Positions 49,753 to 62,244 of a DNA stretch of 64,000 bases are shown piece after piece. Location: positions 97,527,998 to 97,591,997 of the forward strand of contig OW121743.1 of assembly GCA_933228675.1 (NCBI GenBank). The letters run 5' to 3'. The translations under genes were made by a program, and so were the position numbers. This DNA comes from Stomorhina lunata (Eukaryota > Arthropoda > Insecta > Diptera > Rhiniidae). The first letter of the stretch is position 1; each line of letters opens with the position of its first letter. The notes below the pieces were generated by a model. It searched no databases. It was given only the letters and a program-made list of their open reading frames with translations, and was not told the DNA's origin.

Positions 49753-50769
49753 TTATCATACCCTTTAACTTTTTATGATTTTTATATAAAAAAAATTTTC
49801 TATCAAAATTTGTTGCCCACCTTAAATTGTATAATATTTTCAAATAATGAAAAACTTAAAGAAAAATCTTTATTATCGTAGATTTCTTTTATGTTTTGTA
49901 TAATAGTAAAATTTTTTGATTCTATTTTGCTTTTCATGTAACCAAGCAGCCTTTGAAAAATAAACAATAATTTAAGAAATTTGCTTTGATGATTCTTTAT
50001 TACTCATATTATTATCATAAATACTAAAAACTTCTTAATATTTTCATTTCTTTAACTTCTCCTATTTTCATTTAACGATTTTCATTTTATTTTTTTTTTT
50101 TTCAACCACTCTTTACTTACTTTGGCGTATTTAAACTTCTTTTCTTTTTTGACATAAATAAGAAACATTTCTTACTGACATTATAAACTGTCAGCCAGAA
50201 GGACAAATACTATTTTTTAAGAACTTTTGATGATTTTTTGCTTAAGTAGAAGTAACCAGGACTGCAATCAAACAGATATAAAAATAAAAATTTATTTAAA
50301 ATTTTTAAGATCTTTCTTTTCTTATATCTCTACTTCTATAAATATAATTTAATCATATTTTATTAAATTAAACTCAAACAAAATAATTTGAAGTCTAAGT
50401 AAATTATAATTGACAGCGTTTTTCATAGCAACAGGTTACAAAAAGGTTTTTATTACAATTGAATTAAATTTGTTCAAAATTCAAGGAAATGCCATGGGGG
50501 GTATTACTATAATGTTTGGCTAAGTTCAAGCTCAAAATAATTGAAAGGGGGAAATTTGTTATTTTTTTATAATACTAAAACGCTAATTGTTGAAATATGA
50601 GAACATTTCGTTATAATAAATTAATACAATTTGTTAGGAAAACTTTGGAGAAATATGTTTACATAAATTTTTATATGATATTTTGTAAATTAATTAATAT
50701 AAGGTAACATATGATTACATACTCATATGGTCATTTGCATAAAAAGTGATATAAAATAAAAATAATTCT
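49753..50769. other. AT-rich spacer
   Basis: Nothing coding or mobile is recognised. A short GC-containing patch, GCCATGGGGGGTATTACTAT, lies at about 50491-50510. Confidence 0.5.
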
Positions 50770-53175
50770 TTACAAAAATTTCTATAAAAACTGTTTATTA
50801 AAAAATGTCCATAGAAATTCGGTCATAAAAAATTTTCTATTGTAAAATTTCTATAGAGAAATTTATATAGAAAAATTTCTATAGAAAACTTTCAGTAGAA
50901 TAATGTTTATAGAAATTCTTCAATTGAAACATTTATATAATTTCTGTAGACAAATGTCTATAGAAAATTTTCTATAGAAAAATTTTTATTAAAAATGTCT
51001 ATAGAAATTCTTTAATAGAAAAATTTCTATAGAAAAATTTAAATCAAAAAATGTCCATAAAAATATTTCTATAGAAAAATTTCCACAGAAAAATTTCTTT
51101 AGAAACAGTTATAGAAAAAATTTTTATAGAAATATTTCTATAGAAAAATTTCTGTAGAAAAATTTCTATAGAAAAATTTCTGTAGAAAAATTTCTAGAGA
51201 CAAATTTCTATAGAAAAATTTCTATAGAAAAATTTCTATAGAAAAATTTCTATACAAAAATTCTATAGAAAAATTTCTATAGAAAAATTTCTATAGAAAA
51301 ATTTCTATAGAAAAATTTCTATCGAAAAATTTCTATGGAAAAATTTCTATAGAAAAATTTCTATAGAAAATTTTCTATAGAAAAATTTCTATAGAAAAAT
51401 TTCTATAGAAAAATTTCTATAGAAAAATTTCTATAGAAAAATTTCTATAGAAAAATTTCTATAGAAAAATTTCTATAGAAAAATTTCTATAGAAAAATTT
51501 CTATAGAAAAATTTCTATAGAAAAATTTCTATAGAAAAATTTCTATAGAAAAATTTCTATAGAAAAATTTCTATAGAAAAATTTCTATAGAAAAATTTCT
51601 ATAGAAAAATTTCTATAGAAAAATTTCTATAGAAAAATTTCTATAGAAAAATTTCTATAGAAAAATTTCTATAGAAAAATTTCTATAGAAAAATTTCTAT
51701 AGAAAAATTTCTATAGAAAAATTTCTATAGAAAAATTTCTATAGAAAAATTTCTATAGAAAAATTTCTATAGAAAAATTTCTATAGAAAAATTTCTATAG
51801 AAAAATTTCTATAGAAAAATTTCTATAGAAAAATTTCTATAGAAAAATTTCTATAGAAAAATTTCTATAGAAAAATTTCTATAGAAAAATTTCTATAGAA
51901 AAATTTCTATAGAAAAATTTCTATAGAAAAATTTCTATAGAAAAATTTCTATAGAAAAATTTCTATAGAAAAATTTCTATAGAAAAATTTCTATAGAAAA
52001 ATTTCTATAGAAAAATTTCTATAGAAAAATTTCTATAGAAAAATTTCTATAGAAAAATTTCTATAGAAAAATTTCTATAGAAAAATTTCTATAGAAAAAT
52101 TTCTATAGAAAATATATAGAAAAATTTCTATAGAAAAATTTCTATAGAAAAATTTCTATAGAAAAATTTCTATAGAAAAATTTCTATAGAAAAATTTCTA
52201 TAGAAAAATTTCTATAGAAAAATTTCTATAGAAAAATTTCTATAGAAAAATTTCTGTAAAAAAATTTCTGTAGAAAAATTTCTGTAGAAAAATTTCTGTA
52301 GAAAAATTTCTATAGAAAAATTTCTATAGAAAAATTTCTACAGAAAAATTTCTATAGAAAAATTTCTATAGAAAAATTTCTATAGAAAAATTTCTATAGA
52401 AAAATTTCTATAGAAAAACTTCTATAGTAAAATTTCTAAAGAAAAATTTGTATAGAAAAGTTTCTATAGCAAAATTTATAAGAAAAATTTCTATAAAAAA
52501 TTTCTATAGAAAAATTTCCATAGAAAAATTTCTATAGAATTATATTAATAGAAACATTTCTACAGAAAAATTTTTTCAGAAACAGTTCTTTAAAAAAATT
52601 TCTATAGAAAAATTTGTATAGAAATATTTCTATAGAAAAACTTCTATAGAAAAATTTCTATAGCAAAATTTCCAAAGAAAAATTTCTTTAAAAAAATTTC
52701 TATAGAAAAAGTTCTACAGAAAAATTTCTACAGAAAAATTTCTATAGAAAAATTTATAAAGAAAAATTTCTATTAAAAAAATTTCTATAGAAAAATTTCT
52801 TTAAAAAATTTGTATAGCTAAATATCAATAAAAATTCTTCAATAGAAAAATTTCCATAACACAATTTCTATAGAAAAATTTCTTTGGAAAAATTTCTTTA
52901 AAAAAATTTCTTTAGAAAAATTTCTATAGGAAAATTTCTATAGAAAAATTTCTATAGAAAAATTTCTATAGAAAAATTTCTATAGAAAAATTTCTATAGA
53001 AAAATTTCTATAGGAAAATTTCTATAGAAAAATGTCTATAGAAAAATTTCTATAGAAAAATTTCTATAGAAAAATTTCTATAGAAAAATTTCTGTAGAAA
53101 AATTTCTATAGAAAAATTTCTAAAGAAAAATTTCTATAGAAAAATTTCTATTTAAAAATTCCTATAGAAAAAAAT
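50770..53175. repeat. 14-bp satellite array, unit ATAGAAAAATTTCT (second array)
   Basis: Same 14-mer, in the same orientation, as 520-3205. It has ragged edges, and the core (about 51360-52250) is essentially perfect except for one irregular unit near 52111 (AAAATATATAGAAAAA). A CTGTAG variant cluster sits at 52250-52310. Confidence 0.96.
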
Positions 53176-54589
53176 TTTATATCAAAAATATTCTGTAAGC
53201 AAATTTTCAATCTAAATTTGATACAGAAAATTTTGTAAAAAAAATTATACAGGTTTTTTAGAAAAAAAATTTATACAAAAAATTTCCTATATCAAAATTA
53301 TACACAATTTCTTATAAAAAAAAAATTAACAATAATTTCTGATCGAAAATTTTCTGGAGAAATAAATCTTCTATAAAAATTTTTGTTGTTTAAAATGTAT
53401 GTAAAATATTTTTAACAGAAAATTGTATATTGAAATTTATCTACAAAAAAATGCACGTGAAAATATTGGATGAAAAATATCATTATAGAAATTTTTTCTT
53501 AGAAATATTTTTTTTATAGAAAAGTTTTTAGTTATTTTAAATTACATTTTTTAAAGTTTGGATTTATTTAACCATTTTCATTTCATGAATCGATAAACAT
53601 ATTTCTATTTAATTCTAACCCTTCACACAGCAGCAAAAAATCAACTTAATTTTTCTGGCTACCAAATTTGTACCAAAAACAAAAATATTATAAAAAAAAA
53701 TTTCCAGTTTATAACATAAACAAATATTAACTATGAAATTTATTAAATAATTAAAAAGTAATTTGCTTCACATGCAAAGAAAACTGCTTCAAAATATGGG
53801 TAAAATATAAAACAAAAGTTTTTGTTAATACACATGAAAAAATTTAATGAAAAAAGTTTTGTTACTAATTAGAAATGACCACAAAGGAGGGTTCAAAATA
53901 TTCGTAAAAGAAAACTATATAATATTTTCTTACAAAATTTATATATTAAACTTGGTATATGTGGGGAAACAAATGAAATCTTGGTTGAAACCAAAGAATT
54001 CAAATAATACAGATTTACTTTATTTTAAAGTTCTTTGAATTGTAATTTTAAGGCTAACAGTCGGTTAAAGAAATAGAGGAAAAAATCTAGGTAAATTTAA
54101 ATCATCTGTTCTCCTTTTTTATTTCAAATTTCAAATATGCACTTGTAAATATTTATTCTTTTATGCTTTTTTTCATATAAGATATATAAGAACTATGTTT
54201 GTGGGAAAACCTCCGACATTCTAACAAGCAAAAATGAAATATGTACATATGAAGACCTTATCTTGAAAGTGGATTAAGTCAATTTTTTTAAATTGAGACA
54301 TAAAGGGTTTTGCATTTTAGTATTTTTAAAAATAAATTTGACCAATTTTAGTAAATTAAATCCTAAATTTGATCAAAACCTATCAAATTCTTCTTTCATA
54401 CAAATAAATTTATAAAAACAATTTAGAAATACGTTTTTAGCGAGTAAAATTTACTTTTACCACTTTCAAAACAAACATTTCAAAATATTAATTTTTTGAA
54501 TTGAAAAATGTATGGGACTTAAACTGTTTTCAAAACAAATAAAACGGAAAATTTAGTTTAAAAAAAATTTGCCAAATATTTTTTATAGC
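53176..54589. other. decayed repeat edge and AT-rich spacer
   Basis: 53176-53530 is highly degenerate A-run/T-run sequence trailing off the 14-mer array. Beyond it lies single-copy AT-rich DNA. The 63-codon plus frame at 53847-54038 has no domain and is probably chance. Confidence 0.5.
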
Positions 54590-56340
54590 GAAATTCCTAA
54601 AAAAGTAAAAATTTAGAAAAATTTCCTATAAAAAGTAAATTTTTGAAAAATTTCCTATAAAAAGTAAATTTTTGAAAAATTTCCTATAAAAAGTAAATTT
54701 TTAAAAAATTTCCTATAAAAAGTAAATTTTTGAAAAATTTCCTATAAAAATTAAATTTTTGAAAAATTTCCTATAAAAAGTAAATTTTTGAAAAATTTCC
54801 TATAAAAAGTAAATTTTTGAAAAATTTCCTATAAAAAGTAAATTTTTGAAAAATTTCCTATAAAAAGTAAATTTTTGAAAAATTTCCTATAAAAAGTAAA
54901 TTTTTGAAAAATTTCCTTTAAAAAGTAAATTTTTGAAAAATTTCCTTTAAAAAGTAAATTTTTGAAAAATTTCCTATAAAAAGTAAATTTTTGAAAAATT
55001 TCCTATAAAAAGTAAAATTTTGAAAAATTTCCTATAAAAAGTAAATTTTTGAAAAATTTCCTATAAAAAGTAAATTTTTGAAAAATTTCCTTTAAAAAGT
55101 AAATTTTTGAAAAATTTCCTATAAAAAGTAAATTTTTGAAAAATTTCCTATAAAAAGTAAATTTTTGAAAAATTTCCTATAAAAAGTAAATTTTTGAAAA
55201 ATTTCCTATAAAAAGTAAATTTTTGAAAAATTTCCTATAAAAAGTAAATTTTTGAAAAATTTCCTATAAAAAGTAAATTTTTGAAAAATTTCCTATAAAA
55301 AGTAAATTTTTGAAAAATTTCCTATAAAAAGTAAATTTTTGCAAAATTTCTTATAAAAAGTAAATTTTTAAAAAATTTCCTATAAAAAGGAAATTTTTAA
55401 AAAATTTCCTATAAAAAGTAAATTTTTGAAAAATTTCCTATAAAAAGTAAATTTTTGAAAAATTTCCTATAAAAAGTAAATTTTTGAAAAATTTCCTATA
55501 AAAAGTAAATTTTTGAAAAATTTCCTATAAAAAGTAAATTTTTGAAAAATTTCCTATAAAAAGTAAATTTTTGAAAAATTTCCTATAAAAAGTAAATTTT
55601 TGAAAAATTTCCTATAAAAAGTAAATTTTTGAAAAATTTCCTATAAAAAGTAAATTTTTGAAAAATTTCCTATAAAAAGTAAATTTTTGAAAAATTTCCT
55701 ATAAAAAGTAAATTTTTGAAAAATTTCCTATAAAAAGTAAATTTTTGAAAAATTTCCTATAAAAAGTAAATTTTTGAAAAATTTCCTATAAAAAGTAAAT
55801 TTTTGAAAAATTTCCTATAAAAAGTAAATTTTTGAAAAATTTCCTATAAAAAGTAAATTTTTGAAAAATTTCCTATAAAAAGTAAATTTTTGAAAAATTT
55901 CCTATAAAAAGTAAATTTTTGAAAAATTTCCTATAAAAAGTAAATTTTTGAAAAATTTCCTATAAAAAGTAAATTTTTGAAAAATTTCCTATAAAAAGTA
56001 AATTTTTGAAAAATTTCCTATAAAAAGTAAATTTTTGAAAAATTTCCTATAAAAAGTAAATTTTTGAAAAATTTCCTATAAAAAGTAAATTTTTGAAAAT
56101 TTCCTATAAAAAGTAAATTTTTGAAAAATTTCCTATAAAAAGTAAATTTTTGAAAAATTTCCTATAAAAAGTAAATTTTTGAAAAATTTCCTATAAAAAG
56201 TAAATTTTAAAAAAATTTTCTACAAAAAGTCAATTTTTGAAAAATTTCCTATAAAAAGTAAATTTTTGCAAAATTTCCAATAAAAAGTAAATTTTTAAAA
56301 AATTTTCTACAAAAAGTCAATTTTTGAAAAATTTCCTATA
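54590..56340. repeat. highly homogeneous 29-bp satellite array
   Basis: The unit is CCTATAAAAAGTAAATTTTT plus GAAAAATTT (29 bp), about sixty copies. It is by far the cleanest 29-mer array: 54600-56190 has only scattered single changes (CCTTTAAAAAG, one TTAAATT unit, one shortened A-run near 56095). It is a derivative of the CCTATAAATAGTCAATTTTC family. Homogeneity points to recent expansion. Confidence 0.96.
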
Positions 56341-56360
56341 ATTAATTATTATTATTATTT

Positions 56361-56388
56361 AGTTAATGACATTTCCCCGTCATTAACT
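56361..56388. repeat. perfect 10-bp hairpin followed by T-run
   Basis: AGTTAATGAC (56361-56370) and GTCATTAACT (56379-56388) are perfectly complementary around ATTTCCCC, and a run of T follows at once. It sits 20 bp past the array edge. It could be a folded termination or pausing signal, or simply a palindrome left by breakage. Confidence 0.75.
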
Positions 56389-57577
56389 TTTTTTTTTTTG
56401 GAATATGGACTTAACCCACTTTCAAAATAAAGTCTTCATATAAAGTTACGATGTTTCCTGGTTGTTTTTTTTTTCAATTTTTATATTAGATTTTATGTGT
56501 CAAGTGTAAGGTACAGTATATAAAGTTTATTTTTCTACATTTCAAAGAATTCCTTAGGCAAGAAAAAATGTTTAAATATTTTTAAATTATTGATTCTTTA
56601 AGGCTTCTTTAATAAAAATAAATATGGATGGTATAAATGTAAAAAAATTAAATACATTTCTGTTATTGAAATTGATACCTAATACAGAAAAATCGAACTA
56701 AATGAATTGTTATTTGGTTGACCCTAATATGATTTTCTCCTAGTGTTATTTGAAATTTAAACGACTAATAACTATAATATTAATATAAAGCCTATAATTG
56801 GAAAATACTTTAAATTTTCCTAAATAATAACTATTTCATATACTGGGTACTTATTTTTCTGTTACCATTTATCTCCCAGCTAATATCAACAATTACCGCC
56901 CGTATAACCATTAGAGCATCACTTCACCACAACCATGGAATTTTTTGTGCTCATTAAATTTATTTTAATTATAACTTGCTTTTGTCTTCCCAAAACAAAG
57001 AAACAATTTAAGTTGTTGATTTTCTATTTTACTTTCTAATTAAGTCATAACTGGATGATATGAAAGAAATATGAGAAAAAATCATTAAGCAACAAAATTG
57101 CCCATTAAAATATTTAATATGTCATTTGACAATATAATTTTGGTGCAAGCCATAAAATTTAATATTATTACTTAACGAGAGTTTATTCATTTACTAAATG
57201 GTTTATGGCTGGTAGGTTGGATGATTTTTTTCATTTTTTTAGTTGAAGAGCAACAAATGTTTGGTTTTCGAAACAGAAAAACTAAGTAAGTATTTCGCCA
57301 AAATGTTTGCGTGAATGGGAAAACTAAACAGAATGAATATAAAAAGGAAATGACACAACTACATACGGGTTGTACTTATATGTATGAGTGTTTTTTTCCA
57401 GCCAGCCACTATGACTACTGTTGAAATGATTTTATGGCGAAATGTGAAATGTTCATTTCCACTTGACGAGTATACTTCCGGAATTTTGTCAGTTCATTTT
57501 TGATTTTCCTGTATATGTATATAAGTGTACCAGCCACAATTACTGTGAAATTGTAAGTGTATAAGTAACTTAAATTA
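56389..57577. other. AT-rich spacer
   Basis: No gene is recognised. 57300-57570 is slightly richer in complexity. The minus frame 57415-57606 lacks a domain. Confidence 0.45.
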
Positions 57578-57599
57578 CCCAGCAAACACGCTATTCTTT

Positions 57600-58510
57600 T
57601 TGTCAATATACAAATTTTTCTTAATGGAAAGTTTTCTGATAAAATATATTTTTATATAGAAAATGTGTCAATATGAAAAAAATGTATATACAAAACTTTT
57701 CGATATAAGTTTTTTATATAGAAAATTTTTCAATATATAAAATAAAAAAAAATTTTAACATAGAAAACTTTTCGATGTTTAATGTTTATAGAAAATTTGC
57801 AGAAGATAAAATTTTAAGGAAAATTTTAAACATCAAAATAATATAGAAAATTTTTTGATATTTAAATTTCATAGAAAATTTTTCAATGTTAAAATTTTGT
57901 AGACAATTTTTCGATGTTAAAATTTTAATGAAAATTTTTCGATGTTAAAATTTTATTGAAAATTTTTCAGTGTAAAAATTTTATAGAAAATTTTTCAGTG
58001 ATAAAACTTTATAGAAAATTTTTCAGTGATACAATTTTTCGATATTAAAATTTTATAGAAAAATTTTCGATAGTAAAATGTTATTGAAAATTTTTCGATA
58101 CTAAAATTTTAAACAACATTTTTCGATGTTAAAATTTGAAAGAAAATTGTTTGATATCAAAATTTTATAGAAAATTTTTCGATGCTAAATTTTATAGAAA
58201 TTTTTTCGATGTTAAAATTTTATAGAAAATTTTTAGATGGTAATATTTTATGGAAAATTTTTAGATGGTAAAATTTTATACAAAATTTTAAAGAAAATTT
58301 TATACAAATGTTAAAGAAAATTTTTCGATGTTAAAACTGTACAGAAAATTTTTCGTTTTAAAATTTTTTTAAATAGAAAATTTTTCGTTTTAAAATTTTT
58401 TTAGACAAAAAATTTTTTATATAGAAATTTTTTCGATAAAAAATTAAAAACAAAAATTCGGTATAAAAATTGTTTATATAGAAAAATTAAATATTGTTTA
58501 TATAGACAAA
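57600..58510. repeat. 28-bp satellite array, CGATGTT type
   Basis: The unit is ATAGAAAATTTTTCGATGTT plus A4 T4 (28 bp). CGATGTT is the reverse complement of the AACATCG linker of the 62245-64000 array, so these two are inverted relatives. Homogeneity is moderate. Confidence 0.88.
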
Positions 58511-59452
58511 TTAAAAATTACACAGCACAACAAAATAAAAAAAATTTCATGTGATCTTAAAACCACTATACAATTATGATGTATCATGACAACCTTTGTA
58601 CAAAAATGGTAAAATTTTAAAATTCTATGGCAAGATTTTTTTTAAATTTTTTTTTTTTTTTTAAATTGCAATTTTTTTTAGACGTTTCTTCAAATAATTA
58701 ATGATAACTCAAAAACTACTAGTCCGATATTATTAAAATAAAATCAGAAAAATTTAGATGTACATAACCTTTAATTCGTCTATATATCGCGTTTCAGTCG
58801 GATCAATAGTATCGGAGTTATAATAAAAAACGTAAGAAAAAAATATATTTTTTATGTAAAAATGGCAAAAATTTTCGTTTTAAAAAAATCATGAAAAATC
58901 GAAAACGGCAAAAAACTTCCAGATTTATTATTTTATCGCATAGCGACATATAATAGCAATAAAATGAGATATCGGGCATAAAAATCGATTGATTTTTTCG
59001 AATTTATTCACAATTTAGTGAATTCGCTCATTTTCACAAAATTTTAGTTTTTTGCTTGATATACGCATTATAGCGGGTTTTCAAATGTATGAAAAAAATA
59101 AATTTTCCAATTTCAAGGGGTTCATGTCGGATTATTGTGAGATTTGGTGAGAAACTTCCACCCACAAAATTTTAGTCGAATTGGACAACGTTATCACGTA
59201 GCGCATAGGCCCCAAATCTGAAAAATAGCGTTTAAATCGAAAAAAAATTGATAAATTTTCAGTTTTTGCAAAATTAAAGCTATTTATTCCCCCTTTTGCA
59301 AAAAAGTGGATTCTAGTTGTTAGTGCAAAGGCAATGATTTTTCCAATAAGCTACATGCCTTTAAAATCGGTTAAACAGTTTTCGAGTTATTTCAATTTTC
59401 ACTGGCCATTACATGTCCTTGAGGACTTGCCGAAGACAATTTACAAAAACTA
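58511..59452. other. non-repeat core with recurring ATCGG phrases
   Basis: No open frame is preserved. Four related phrases occur: 58704-58728 (reverse strand, ATCGGACTAGTAGTTTTTGA), 58796-58821 (AGTCGGATCAATAGTATCGG), 59174-59205 (AGTCGAATTGGACAACGTTA) and 59364-59390 (AAATCGGTTAAACAGTTTTC). Each is followed by a GAG-TTAT or similar word. The segment is less AT-rich than the arrays and looks like cargo of a repeat family, not a gene. Confidence 0.45.
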
Positions 59453-60560
59453 AAATTTCTATTTAAAAAATGTTTATATCAAAAAATTTTCACATTTTTA
59501 TATCGAAAAATTATATATATTAAAAATTTTCTATCTAAAAAGTTTTTATATCAAAAAACTTTCTACTGAAAAAAATTTTATATCGAAAAATTTTCTTTAT
59601 AAAAGATTTTTGCATCGAAAATTTTTGTATACAATTTTTTTATCAAAAAATTTTAAATCGAAAAATTTTCTATATCGAAAAATTTTTTATATCGAAAAAT
59701 TTTATATACAAAAAATTTTCTATACACAAAATTTTTTAAATAAAAATTTTTTATATCGAAAAATTTTCTATGTAAAAAAATTTTTTATCGAAAAATTTTC
59801 TATATAAAAAATTTTTTATATCGAAAAATGTTCTATATAAAAAATGTTTATATCGAAAAATTTTCTATATAAAAAATGTTTATATCGAAAAATTTTATAT
59901 ATAAAAAATTGTCTATATCGAAAATTTTAATATCGAAAAATTTTCTATATAAAAAATGTTTATATCAGTAAAAATTTCTATATAAAAAATGTTTATATCA
60001 ATAAAAATTTCTATATAGAAAACTTTTGTATCGAAAAATTTTCTATATAAAAAATTTTAATAACAAAAATTGAAAAATTCAAAAATTTTCTATGTAAAAA
60101 TAATTTATTTTAAAAAAAATTTCGATATAAAAATTTGTTTATAGAAAAATTTCTTAAAAAACGTGTTATGTTGATAAATTTTCTATATAAATATGTTTGT
60201 AACCAAAAATTTTTATATCGAAAATTTGTCTATAAAAAACTGTTTTACATCCAAAAATTTTTAAAATGAAAATTTTTTTATACGAAAAATTGTTATGTCA
60301 AGCAAAAAAATTATATGAATAATTTTTAGTTAAAAAAGTTTTTTTTTTCTTTATAAAACAATTCTTATATCGAAAAATTTTCTATTCAACATATTTTTAT
60401 ATCGAAAAAATTTTTTATATAAAAAATTTTTAAATATAAAATTTTTTGATTTAGAAAATACTTTGTCATAAAATTTCTTCATGAACTGTTTTATATAGAA
60501 AAACTTTCCAAAAAAAATTTATGTATATCGTAAAATTTTCTATGTAAGTATTTTGTGGAT
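59453..60560. repeat. 32-bp satellite array, linkers CTATAT and ATATCG
   Basis: The unit is CTATATAAAAAATGTTTATA then TCG, A5, T4 (32 bp in the clean part, 59820-60010). Elsewhere it is degenerate. The plus frame 59610-59807 encodes repeat peptide only. Confidence 0.88.
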
Positions 60561-60606
60561 AAAAAAATCTCTATATATTTACTTTTTACTATAAATGTTT
60601 GCTAGG

Positions 60607-62244
60607 CTATCTGTAGCACAAGTATTTATGCAAGTGTGTGCTCGTGTTTTCTATATTTACTGTGGCATTTAACTTTTATCCTATTACCAGATGTATTTAG
60701 TTTGTTGATTTTAACTAGGTTTTACTACTACAGTTTCACTTTTAAGCTGGCTTCATCCCTTTCGTTCCATTTAGTTTTGTTTCGTTTTTATAATTTTGTT
60801 TAAATTTTTCTTTTGCCTTTGTCGGTCCGTCTGTCTGTTTCTGTCAGTTTAGCTAAATGTGGCTTTAATGCATTTGGGTTTATCTTTTTGTTTTGTGAAA
60901 GTATGTATGTGTGTTTTGCAACTAATTGTCCGTCTGGCTTTTTATGAGCATGTGCCAGTAATGTTTTAGTGTGAAAAGTTGGACTTTCAACAGGTTCTTT
61001 TTTATATTTTTTGTCGGTTTTCTTTAGTTGCTACTGCCACTGCTGTTGTTTGTTTTTCTGAAACTTTTTATGTTTAAAAGTTTTGAAACTTTTGTATTTT
61101 CTTTTCGTTTTTTTTTCAACTATTAAAGTTAATTAGTCATTTCGGTGTTTATATTTGATAAAATTAGAGTTTTAGTTTTTTCATTTGAATCAACTTGATA
61201 AATACTGAGATACATGTACTGGCACCTCATTAGAGAAATGAAAAAGTTTTAATATTTAAATTAAATTTAAAAATTCGGTACTTAGAGGCTTAATTAAATG
61301 TTTCAGGGTTTTAGCTAATACTTAAATCAGTGCAGAGATAAGTAGTTCTTTTACTTAACTTAACATAAAATAAAATAATTTTTTGTAAAAAGTTGAGCTT
61401 TTTTATATGGAATATTCGCGGTTTTGAATTTTGTTTTATAGAGTTTTAAAAAAATTTTTCAAAGCAAAGCTTATGCTTAAAGCTTAATAATTTTGTTTCA
61501 ATTGGTTTGTGTTTTTAAAACAAAATGCACAACCACATGGTATTAACATTTTCTCAAAATACACCCAAAGTACGTACATGGGTACGTATACTTAATTCTA
61601 ACTATATCCACATTACACATACGCCATAGCGTCTAATAATTACTACCAAGACCAAAAAGCATTGATCAGTTTTAATAAATTTGATTCAAGCAAATCGACT
61701 TTGGTTAAATTTAGATTACTACAAAAAACTCATAACATAAACTATTTAAACACCCAGAATCTTTAATACTTTATCCCCTACTTCTAACACACTATTTGTT
61801 AACATCGTGATCAAAATAGAAAAAAATCTCCCCTTTTTGAAGAAAACTTGAAAAAAAAAAATAAAATAATCATCAAGTATCAATGTTCAATGAGTCGAAC
61901 TCGAAATCATCGATGAACTTTCAATTCACTAACAAAGTTCAGTTTGAATAAATAAGGGCAGATGTACCTTCTTTATTTAGTTTTATTACCCTCTTTTAAT
62001 TCGTAACAACAAAATAAAATAAAATAATTTTTTTTTTGTTCACACTTTTTGTATGCATACAGTTTTAAGTAGACAGATTGACAAGTCAATAAAAATATAT
62101 TTCTCTATTTGAAGGAAATCAATGACTTTAGTGTTTTAATCTTAGTATAATTTTATGTTTTCTTAGTTCTTTAATCACACTATACAACAAGAAAAATGTT
62201 ATACATTTTTTGTGTTTTTATTGATCAAATTTGTGCCGTTTTCA
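60607..62244. other. AT-rich spacer with fly-like intronic texture
   Basis: Single-copy DNA, somewhat richer in GT words. GTCGGTCCGTCTGTCTGTTT (about 60821-60840) is a pyrimidine/GTC phrase common in fly noncoding DNA. No exon or transposon is recognised. A repeated TTAACATCGTGATC-like word near 61800 is probably chance. Confidence 0.45.

Larger units (their letters stand above)
57578..60606. mobile_element. possible repeat-laden element bounded by CCCAGCAAACA
   Basis: CCCAGCAAACA at 57578-57588 has an inverted partner, TGTTTGCTAGG, at 60596-60606 (10 of 11 matches). The ends coincide with the outer edges of two satellite arrays and enclose a distinct non-repeat core at 58515-59450. The motif resembles the CCCAGYAAAACTTT ends of the element at 44608-45894. 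There is no target duplication and no open frame, so the call rests on the end pair and the boundary coincidence. Confidence 0.3.

Noticed and set aside
60821..60851. GTC-rich phrase (GTCGGTCCGTCTGTCTG) as a coding remnant
   Set aside because: No flanking open frame; such phrases are common simple-sequence words in fly noncoding DNA.
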